In this document: positions 1 to 6,120 of the stretch, one piece after another
How the letters are laid out: each line of letters starts with the position of its first letter
How positions within the stretch are numbered: the first letter of the stretch is position 1
Origin: Deefgea piscis
GTDB lineage: Bacteria > Pseudomonadota > Gammaproteobacteria > Burkholderiales > Chitinibacteraceae
Length of the DNA stretch: 64,000 nucleotides
NCBI RefSeq assembly: GCF_013284055.1
Contig: NZ_CP054143.1
Coordinates: 2,108,001-2,172,000 of the forward strand
Direction: 5' to 3'
The notes under the pieces: model-generated
The model's database searches: none
Seen by the model: the letters and a program-made list of their open reading frames with translations, nothing else
Told to the model about the DNA's origin: nothing
Translations under genes and position numbers: made by a program

Positions 1-62
1 TAATTGCCGCTCGGATCGGCAGTACTCGACTTATCGATAACATTGAAGTTAATCTCGACTAA
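1..62 (+). CDS. panC: Pantothenate synthetase, C-terminal end (partial)
   Basis: The window opens inside a gene. Codons from base 3 to the TAA at 60-62 give a 19-residue tail with the string TRLIDN followed by IEVNLD. An AAR-G-TRLIDN ending is typical of pantothenate synthetase, which condenses pantoate with beta-alanine in the pantothenate and CoA pathway. Only the tail is visible, so the identity rests on this signature. A strong terminator follows 20 bases after the stop. Confidence 0.65.
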   Translation, partial: IAARIGSTRLIDNIEVNLD

Positions 63-81
63 ATCGTGAATCACGAAAATT

Positions 82-118
82 AAAAAATCATCGTCACGAT
101 CACGGCGATGATTTTTTT
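82..118 (+). terminator. Rho-independent terminator after panC
   Basis: A perfect 12-bp stem (82-93 with 106-117) and a 12-base loop are followed by a run of T. The A-run on the left arm also makes it usable from the opposite strand, where it would end the Mrr-like gene. Confidence 0.85.
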
Positions 119-164
119 ATGCACAATGAAGCTGGCGATTAAATATAAATAATATCGGCTAAGT

Positions 165-938
165 TCAATTTTTTAGGCTTTCTTCATCTAGTTCAGCGCC
201 TTTGATTCTTCGCAATAAAGCCCATAATCGGCGCTGCTTTTTCTCGGTCAATAATTCTATTTGTGCTAATAAGTCATATTCGCTGCGTAATTGAATTTGA
301 TGGCTATTGGCAAATAAATGCGCCGCTTCACTGACATGACCGCGGTGCAAGATCAAACCTTCTGTTGCTCTCTCATGCACCATCACACCAAGAAAATGCC
401 GGATTTCGACGAGATCAATAATTGCGAGTGTGCTGCAATGAATCACTTTGCTAATGACTTCATTTTTCCAAATTAAAATATCAAGACTATTATTAACCCC
501 CATGGTAAATAATGAATATTTGATACCTTTAACTTGATAGTAGGCAATGCACAGCTGCTTGAATTGCTGTTCGTTTAAATTGTTAATTAAATCAATTTGC
601 CAGGTCGGTCGTTCAAGGTATTGACTGATTGCGGAGAGGGTTATTTTTTTAAACTGCGTGGTGCTTTCTTTGATTTGAGTGCGATGCCGAGATGATGGAT
701 TGGGTTTATTTTCTTTATTGATAAAAATAAATAAAATTATTGAGAAGTAACATAAGCTGACAATAAGAAAGATAGCCAAATGAAGTTGTGGCAATAGAAT
801 TTTAAAATAAAATGCATCTTCTAGAAATAAGCGAATAAAAACATAGCCGACGATAAATATCGTAGGTATGAATATAAAGAATATTGCAGTATATCGAATT
901 TGGATTAACTGACGAAAGAAAGCGTTCAGTGTTGACAT
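165..938 (-). CDS. Membrane-anchored Mrr-like (restriction endonuclease fold) protein
   Basis: This 257-residue protein has two hydrophobic membrane segments (about 14-37 and 47-73), a basic linker, and a C-terminal region (about 110-230) resembling the Mrr_cat type IV restriction domain. The family order is seen: LINNL..QQFKQLC, then an aspartate in NNSLDILIW (Asp153), a short beta strand, then EIRHFLGVMVHE and a G-ILHRG-VSEAA strand-helix. The usual catalytic Q-x-K of the third strand is replaced by IHCST (166-170), so cleavage activity is doubtful. Similar membrane-tethered Mrr-like proteins are usually annotated simply as restriction endonuclease. A heptanucleotide repeat lies about 100 bp upstream of its start. 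Its role is unknown; defence or membrane-linked DNA or RNA binding are guesses. Confidence 0.6.
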   Translation of the reverse strand: MSTLNAFFRQLIQIRYTAIFFIFIPTIFIVGYVFIRLFLEDAFYFKILLPQLHLAIFLIVSLCYFSIILFIFINKENKPNPSSRHRTQIKESTTQFKKITLSAISQYLERPTWQIDLINNLNEQQFKQLCIAYYQVKGIKYSLFTMGVNNSLDILIWKNEVISKVIHCSTLAIIDLVEIRHFLGVMVHERATEGLILHRGHVSEAAHLFANSHQIQLRSEYDLLAQIELLTEKKQRRLWALLRRIKGAELDEESLKN

Positions 939-1036
939 AGCGAATGGGAATCGTTGGTTTTGGGTATATTACTGCATGTGTTTTTTTCTATCAATGTTTG
1001 ATTGATTTTTGTAAGTTTTTGTTGGCTTTATGTGCA

Positions 1037-1076
1037 GGCTGGTGGCTGGTGGCTGGTGGCTGGTGGCTGGTGGCTG
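1037..1076. repeat. Heptanucleotide tandem repeat (GGCTGGT)5
   Basis: Five perfect head-to-tail copies of GGCTGGT are followed by a partial GGCTG. It lies between the end of the YitT gene and the start of the Mrr-like gene (both on the minus strand), about 100 bp upstream of the latter. Short tandem repeats of this kind are prone to slipped-strand copy-number change. Confidence 0.95.
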
Positions 1077-1080
1077 AGGG

Positions 1081-1118
1081 CGCATGATTCGAATACCTGA
1101 TTGCATTCGACTCATGCG
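1081..1118. other. Imperfect palindrome or hairpin beside the heptamer repeat
   Basis: Outer arms CGCATGA and TCATGCG (1081-1087 and 1112-1118) enclose inner arms TCGAAT and ATTCGA. There is no T-run, so it is not a standard terminator. It lies 34 bp past the YitT stop codon and directly beside the tandem repeat. Confidence 0.6.
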
Positions 1119-1151
1119 GATTAAGCCATATTTAACGGCCGACTCAATGGC

Positions 1152-1757
1152 TTACATGCCCATATAGCGTCCGGTTTTATGATTGCTGGTAATGACTAAA
1201 TTAAGTGCAAAAGCGCCAATGATTGAAATAATTAGTTGCTGCCAACTTACAATGGCAGCACCCACGGCTAAAATGGCTAAATCAATAATTAATTGAATAT
1301 TCCCAGCACGCCAGCCTTTGGTTTTTTGTAAATAGAGCGCCAATACCGTGACCCCAGCTAAGCTGGCTTTATGCCGAATCAACATTAATATGCCTACGCC
1401 TGCCATGAGGCCGCCCATTAAGCCGGCAAAAATAGGATTCAGATTGCCAAAACTAACCCAGTGCGGCATCCATTCTGTGATTAGGGCTAAGCTCGCTACA
1501 CAAGCAAAAGTCTTGAGGGTGAATTCTTTGCCGAATACTTTGTAAGCAAAAATATAAAACGGTACATTCAGTATAAATAAGATGAGGCCATAGGGTATAT
1601 CGCTCAAATAAAATAAAATAAAGGTAAGCCCAGTAGTACCCCCTGTAATCAGTCCGGCATGCTTAAAAAGCTGGATGGCGAGTGCGACAAAGACAACGCC
1701 GGTGAGCATGCCTTGTAAGTCATCAATTAAGGTGTGTGATAGGTGTTTTTGTGGCAT
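1152..1757 (-). CDS. YitT family membrane protein
   Basis: This 201-residue, strongly hydrophobic protein has about five or six membrane segments and the family signature AGLITGGTTGLTFIL near residues 34-48. It ends in ALNLVITSNHKTGRYMGM. YitT (DUF161) proteins sit in the inner membrane and their transported substrate is unknown. This is the short form without the C-terminal DUF2179 domain of Firmicutes members. It stands alone, with a palindrome rather than a clear terminator downstream. Confidence 0.85.
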   Translation of the reverse strand: MPQKHLSHTLIDDLQGMLTGVVFVALAIQLFKHAGLITGGTTGLTFILFYLSDIPYGLILFILNVPFYIFAYKVFGKEFTLKTFACVASLALITEWMPHWVSFGNLNPIFAGLMGGLMAGVGILMLIRHKASLAGVTVLALYLQKTKGWRAGNIQLIIDLAILAVGAAIVSWQQLIISIIGAFALNLVITSNHKTGRYMGM

Positions 1758-2274
1758 AGCAAGTCAAGAAATAATGGTGGCTTGCAGCATAGCGGCTTTT
1801 TTTGTGATTGGCTGTAATGAAATTACTTTCAGCATTTCATTTTAGGCAATTGAATTACAAATAGGTGTGAACTAGGGTGGTGAGCTGAAAGTATGCGGTT
1901 TTTGCGTTTTCAAAATGAAAAATTATTTATTATTGAAATATGGAATGCTGATTTTATGGAAATCGCTCAAGGTATTTCGATTATGGCTTTACAACTTTCT
2001 TTGTTTGTTCCTGTTATGGCTAGTACCGATAAAGTCGATAAAAACTACATTATTCTCCCGTGGTTCAGCTCCAGCTTTCTTCCACAGGCATTCAAAATGG
2101 CATTATTGATGCGAAGTATGCTGCGGCATTCAAGGAGAGCGCTATAGCAAGGCGCATGAATAGTCTTTGAATGACGATTTATGTTGTTGGCATGCCGCCA
2201 GTCATATTAGAGTTTGCCTATATTGATAATGAGCATAGTCTTAAAGTATTCAGCTTGAATGGCGGGAGATGATC
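1758..2274. other. Long intergenic region upstream of flagellin
   Basis: About 500 bp hold no gene that I can support. Several short open frames overlap (1893-2147 and 1915-2109 among others), but none has a ribosome binding site or recognisable sequence. The flagellin promoter should lie at the right end; I found neither a clean sigma-28 nor a sigma-54 consensus there. Confidence 0.5.
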
Positions 2275-3090
2275 ATGATGATCAATTCGAATGTAATGGC
2301 TTTAGGGATGCAAAGTCGAGATGCGGTCTCTCAATCGGCATCGTCCAAGGCCATGCAAAGTTTGTCGAGTGGCTCGCGAATCAATAGCGCTAAAGATGAT
2401 GCGGCCGGTAGTGCTTTAATTGAGCAATTTGCCGCCCAAATTGCCGGTAGCAATCAAGCGGTGAGAAATCTGAATGATGGTATTTCTTTGGCGCAAACCG
2501 CCGAAGGGGCTTTGAGTTCGATTTCGGATAATACAGATCGATTGCGTGAATTAACGGTGGCAGCGGGTAACGGCACTTTGTCGGCGAGTGATCGACAGGC
2601 GATGCAGGCTGAGGCCGATGCGTTGTCACAAAGCAATGCGGATATGGTTAAAAATGCGCAATTTAATGGTCAGGCGCTGTTGCAAGGGGGCTCATTTAAT
2701 TTTCAAGCCGGGCCCAATGCCAATGATTTACTCAGTTTGAATAATCCAACCTTAAATGGTGCGAATGGATTGGCAAGTGCCGCCGGATCGCTCGATTTAT
2801 CAAGCGCCAGTGCGGCCAATAGCAGTCTCTCTTTGCTCGATCGTGATATTGAGCTGATTTCTGGGCAGCGAGCGCAATTGGGCGCTTTTCAAAATCGAAT
2901 TGATAGCGGCATTCAAAATTTACAAACCAGTGCTTTAAATTTATCTGCCGCCAAGAGTCGGGTTGCCGATACCGATTACGCAGCAACAACGGCGCAATGG
3001 ACGCGGGATAAGGTGCGAAATAACGCTAATTTGGCGATGCAAGTTCAGGCGAGGGCGAATGCTGGGCAAGTCTTGAGTTTATTGCGCTAG
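2275..3090 (+). CDS. fliC: Flagellin, short form
   Basis: The product forms the flagellar filament. It opens with the conserved N-terminal D0 helix (MINSNVMALGMQ), continues through LSSGSRINSAKDDAAG and NDGISLAQTAEGAL, and ends with the C-terminal D0/D1 helix (SRVADTDYAATTAQWTRDKV and NANLAMQVQARANAGQVLSLLR). At about 270 residues it keeps only the D0 and D1 domains; the surface D2/D3 region is essentially absent. Three in-frame ATGs exist at 2269, 2275 and 2278. The GGGAG at 2264-2268 touches the first, so 2275 or 2278 is the better start. It lies about 6.5 kb from the flg operon and no chaperone or cap gene is next to it. Confidence 0.93.
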   Translation: MMINSNVMALGMQSRDAVSQSASSKAMQSLSSGSRINSAKDDAAGSALIEQFAAQIAGSNQAVRNLNDGISLAQTAEGALSSISDNTDRLRELTVAAGNGTLSASDRQAMQAEADALSQSNADMVKNAQFNGQALLQGGSFNFQAGPNANDLLSLNNPTLNGANGLASAAGSLDLSSASAANSSLSLLDRDIELISGQRAQLGAFQNRIDSGIQNLQTSALNLSAAKSRVADTDYAATTAQWTRDKVRNNANLAMQVQARANAGQVLSLLR

Positions 3091-3139
3091 GGGTATTGAT
3101 CTCTGGCTTATGTGTTTAAATTGATTTGGGGCTATACCT
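3091..3139. repeat. 49-nt inverted-repeat element, copy 1
   Basis: GGGTAT at 3091-3096 and ATACCT at 3134-3139 bound a 49-nt unit. It starts directly after the flagellin stop codon and precedes that gene's terminator. This is one of five intergenic units of identical length in the window. Confidence 0.6.
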
Positions 3140-3233
3140 CATTGTTTTTGGTGTTGAAGTTGACGTGTCGAGTCGTGATTCAGGCGATAGTGATGATACT
3201 CATCAATAACAAGCTCGCCGTAACTTACTACAG

Positions 3234-3261
3234 AAAGGGCCGATCTGAATCGGCCCTTTTT
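3234..3261 (+). terminator. Rho-independent terminator after flagellin
   Basis: An 11-bp perfect stem (3234-3244 with 3249-3259) has a CTGA loop and a T-run ending at 3261. Confidence 0.88.
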
Positions 3262-3345
3262 AATGGCTTAAATCATCAATGGTGTTTGTAACGAGCCAAA
3301 ATGAGCGTAGACAGGTAAAATTGCCGCTTCATTTGAGGAAACATC

Positions 3346-3897
3346 ATGTCCCACGCCGAAATCATTCAAACAACACAGCATTGGCTCGAGCAAGCGGTGA
3401 TTGGCTTGAATTTGTGCCCCTTTGCTAAATCCGTCTATGTCAAAAATCAAATTCGCTATGTGGTGAGTGATGCGAAGCATTTAGATGGTTTTTTGGATGA
3501 TTTGGATCGTGAGCTGGATTTTTTGCAACAAACCCCGGCCGATGAAGTAGATACCACGTTATTGATTCATCCGAGTTTATTTCCGGATTTTGCGATTTTT
3601 AATGATGTACAAGCACTGGCCGAAGATATCGTTGTTGAGCACGAACTGGATGGGATCTTACAGGTGGCGAGTTTTCACCCCGATTTCCAGTTTGCCGATA
3701 CCGAGCCTAGCGACATCAGTAACTACACCAACCGTGCACCGTATCCGATTTTGCATTTGATTCGGGAAGATAGTATTGCGAAAGCAGTGGCTGCGTTTCC
3801 AAATCCGGATGTGATTTTTGAACGTAATATCGCCACCTTGGAAAAAATCGGTCTGGCCGGCTGGTTGACCTTGGGCTTAAAAGCCAGCGGTCAATAA
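3346..3897 (+). CDS. DUF1415 domain-containing protein
   Basis: This 183-residue protein matches the DUF1415 family over its whole length: an N-terminal WLEQAVIGLNLCPFAK segment, a central DTTLLIHPSLFPDFAIFNDV segment, and the conserved QVASFHPDFQFADTEPSDISN stretch followed by NRAPYPILHLIRE. No function is established for this family. A GAGGA ribosome binding site precedes the ATG. Its TAA overlaps the ATG of the next gene (TAATG), so the two are translationally coupled. Confidence 0.88.
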   Translation: MSHAEIIQTTQHWLEQAVIGLNLCPFAKSVYVKNQIRYVVSDAKHLDGFLDDLDRELDFLQQTPADEVDTTLLIHPSLFPDFAIFNDVQALAEDIVVEHELDGILQVASFHPDFQFADTEPSDISNYTNRAPYPILHLIREDSIAKAVAAFPNPDVIFERNIATLEKIGLAGWLTLGLKASGQ

Positions 3898-4574
3898 TGC
3901 GGATTTGGATTGTTATTTTTAGTCTTTGCTTGGCCGCCTGCGGCAGTAATCCAGCTTCGGTTTCGGGGCCGACACCCGCTGGCTTTTATCGCGTTAAATC
4001 GGGCGATACCTTGTATCGAATTGCCAAAAATAATGATCAAAGCGTTGCCGAGTTGCAGCGCTGGAATCGCTTATCCAAAAGCGATGATATTCAGGTTGGT
4101 CAGCTATTGCGATTGACGCCGCCAGCGGGGAGTACGGCAACGGCTAAGCCAAGCCCGACGCAGTCAGCTCGACCGAGTTTGCCGGTGGTTAATCCGCCAA
4201 GCAGTGTGGGTATTGAGATGGTTTGGCCGGCTCAGGGGCCATTACTGTATAGCTATGCGCCGCCACGCGTTAAAGGCATTGGCATTGGTGGCAATTTAGC
4301 TGCGCCGATTGTTGCGGTTGCCGATGGTAAAGTGCTGTATTCCGGCGATGGGATTCGTGGTTATGGTTTGTTGCTGATTATTCAGCATGCGCAAGGGTAT
4401 TTAACTGCTTACGCACATAATCAAAAACTGCTGGTGAAAGAGGGCGCGCAAGTGAAGCAGGGGCAAGCCATTGCGGCGATGGGCAAAACTGGAACAGATA
4501 GTGTGAAGTTGCATTTTGAAGTGCGCTATAAAGGCAAAACAATTAATCCGCTGAGTGCGCTGCCGAGTCGTTAA
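3897..4574 (+). CDS. NlpD-like LysM/M23 lipoprotein
   Basis: The 225-residue product begins with a lipoprotein signal ending in the lipobox LAAC (Cys15). It then has one LysM peptidoglycan-binding domain (FYRVKSGDTLYRIAKNND..GQLLRL, about 29-73) and a C-terminal M23/LytM domain (about 105-225). The first zinc ligands of active M23 enzymes are missing: the HxxxD site is replaced by GIGIGGNLAAPIVAVADG. AYAHNQKLLV and LHFEVRYKGK remain. This is the degenerate pattern of NlpD, which activates septal amidases rather than cutting peptidoglycan itself. It overlaps the upstream DUF1415 gene by one base. The usual NlpD neighbours (surE, pcm, rpoS) are absent, so it may be a paralogue. Confidence 0.85.
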   Translation: MRIWIVIFSLCLAACGSNPASVSGPTPAGFYRVKSGDTLYRIAKNNDQSVAELQRWNRLSKSDDIQVGQLLRLTPPAGSTATAKPSPTQSARPSLPVVNPPSSVGIEMVWPAQGPLLYSYAPPRVKGIGIGGNLAAPIVAVADGKVLYSGDGIRGYGLLLIIQHAQGYLTAYAHNQKLLVKEGAQVKQGQAIAAMGKTGTDSVKLHFEVRYKGKTINPLSALPSR

Positions 4575-4674
4575 TGCCCGGTTTTGGGGGCGCATAAAAC
4601 GATAGAATTTCATTTAGATTAAAGATCGCTCGTCAATTTAAGGCAGCGTGTTTCTGTGTACATTGAGGTAGGAA

Positions 4675-5163
4675 ATGCAAGTAGCAGTGATTTCGGCGGT
4701 TGGCCTAAACCGAGTGATTGGCATTAATAATCAATTGCCTTGGCGCTTGCCAGAAGATTTAAAGCATTTTAAAGCGCTGACCATGGGGAGCGTGATGCTC
4801 ATGGGGCGTAAAACATTTGAATCTTTACCCGGCTTATTGCCCGGCCGAGCGCATTGGGTGATTAGCCGTAACCCGCAATGGTCTGCCGAGGGCGCAACGG
4901 TATTTGCTGGGCTGAATGAGGCCATTGATGCGGCCAAAGCGGCCGGGCATGAGCGAGTGTTTGTGATTGGTGGCGGAGAAATTTATCAACAAAGCTTGGC
5001 GCTGGCCGATACGCTGTATTTGACCGAAGTGGCATTAAGCCCCGCAGGAGACGCATTCTTTCCTGAGTTTTCTTTGCAAGAGTGGCAAGAACAAAGTCGC
5101 GAACCGGGGGTGTCGAGCAACGGGATTGAATATGCTTTTGTGTGTTATAAAAAAGTAAAATAA
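4675..5163 (+). CDS. folA: Dihydrofolate reductase
   Basis: The 162-residue length is typical of bacterial DHFR. Visible motifs are ISAVGLNRVIGINNQLPWRL (nicotinamide/Met20 loop region), PEDLKHFK with the substrate-binding acidic residue, MGRKTFESLP for NADPH, and FVIGGGEIYQQSL. It reduces dihydrofolate to tetrahydrofolate with NADPH and is the trimethoprim target. A GGTAGGA Shine-Dalgarno stretch precedes the ATG. No thyA is next to it; it appears to be a single-gene unit ended by the terminator shared with ppa. Confidence 0.96.
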   Translation: MQVAVISAVGLNRVIGINNQLPWRLPEDLKHFKALTMGSVMLMGRKTFESLPGLLPGRAHWVISRNPQWSAEGATVFAGLNEAIDAAKAAGHERVFVIGGGEIYQQSLALADTLYLTEVALSPAGDAFFPEFSLQEWQEQSREPGVSSNGIEYAFVCYKKVK

Positions 5164-5245
5164 CTCAGGCTATCTGACATGGGTATGTGCTTCTGGGGAT
5201 TTATTTGTAATGCTTGAATCTATATACCCCTAGTGTCAGCCTGAG
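5164..5245. repeat. 49-nt inverted-repeat element, copy 2, with extended arms
   Basis: The core runs 5181-5229 from GGGTAT to ATACCC and agrees with copy 3 (16052-16100) at 35 of 49 positions. Here the dyad extends outward: CTCAGGCT at 5164-5171 and AGCCTGAG at 5238-5245 are perfect arms, and CTGACA and TGTCAG follow inside. The whole 82 bp could fold as one long stem. It lies between folA and the ppa terminator. Confidence 0.7.
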
Positions 5246-5289
5246 ATGATATTTCAACTGAAGCCAAACAATGCTCGTTGTTGCTACAA

Positions 5290-5316
5290 AAAAAGCCGAT
5301 CAATGATCGGCTTTTT
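5290..5316. terminator. Bidirectional terminator between folA and ppa
   Basis: A 12-bp stem, AAAAAGCCGATC with GATCGGCTTTTT, has an AAT loop. A-rich and T-rich arms allow termination of both converging genes. Confidence 0.88.
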
Positions 5317-5333
5317 GCTGTATTAGGGCGTGC

Positions 5334-5864
5334 TTATTTTTGTTGCGCGCGTTCAAAGCTAGTCATGATCTCAGCTTCAGCTGCGGCTTTATCGCCCCAG
5401 TCTTGTACTTTAACCCATTTGCCTTTTTCGAGATCTTTATAGTGCTCGAAATAGTGTTTTACTTGTGCCAAGAGCAATTCTGGCAAGTCAGCTAAAGTCT
5501 GGATGTGTGCATACATTGCGCAAACTTTTTCAACTGGCAAAGCAATGATTTTCGCATCAAAGCCAGATTCATCTTCCATGCCCAAAACACCGATTGCACG
5601 GCATTTGATGACCATGCCTGGGGCGAGTGGGAATGGTGTGTGCACCAAAACATCAACAGGATCGCCATCGAGCGATAAAGTGTGCGGCACAAAGCCGTAG
5701 TTCATTGGGTACGACATTGAAGTGCCAACGAAACGGTCAACGATGATCGCGCCAGATTCTTTGTCAAATTCGTATTTAACGGGTGGTGCATTGGCTGGGA
5801 TTTCGATGATAACGTTAAAGTCTTCTGGCAGGTTTTTGCCGGCTGGGATCTTGCTGATGTCCAT
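5334..5864 (-). CDS. ppa: Inorganic pyrophosphatase
   Basis: This 176-residue soluble family I pyrophosphatase hydrolyses PPi to phosphate and pulls biosynthetic reactions forward. Family markers are [42 protein letters not shown], and the metal-binding DGDPVDVLV loop (about residues 65-73), followed by [21 protein letters not shown]. It is full-length and alone on its strand, converging with folA. The intergenic stretch to the divergent Pat gene (5865-6120) should carry both promoters. Confidence 0.96.
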   Translation of the reverse strand: MDISKIPAGKNLPEDFNVIIEIPANAPPVKYEFDKESGAIIVDRFVGTSMSYPMNYGFVPHTLSLDGDPVDVLVHTPFPLAPGMVIKCRAIGVLGMEDESGFDAKIIALPVEKVCAMYAHIQTLADLPELLLAQVKHYFEHYKDLEKGKWVKVQDWGDKAAAEAEIMTSFERAQQK

Positions 5865-6120
5865 GGTGGATTGTCCTGAGTAGATAAAGCGAAAGAAAAC
5901 CCTAAATCAGTCGTCAATATTACGCTAGCATAACCGGCGTTGACGGTGGGTTTTCAAGGTTGCATTGAATATAAACCCCCCGATTATATCTATCCCTTGT
6001 GGCTCTTGATAGTTTGCTGAACGGAAAATGTAGGGAAAGTACAAATATTGCACTGCAATAAGGGCATGGCATACTGCTGCACAGTATACAATTAATCATT
6101 ACTCTTTGAGGTTGCTCGCG

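Noticed and set aside
962-1010. GGGTAT at 962 as another 49-nt element
   Set aside because: No ATACCY at the expected right end.
1893-2147. Open frames upstream of flagellin (84 and 64 codons)
   Set aside because: They overlap each other in different phases and lack ribosome sites or recognisable sequence. A third-frame stretch near 2060-2168 looks protein-like but has no good start.
2169-2268. Sigma-54 or sigma-28 promoter for flagellin
   Set aside because: TTGGCATG near 2192 lacks the GC at the -12 position. The TAAAGTAT near 2242 would place the -10 element over the ribosome binding site.
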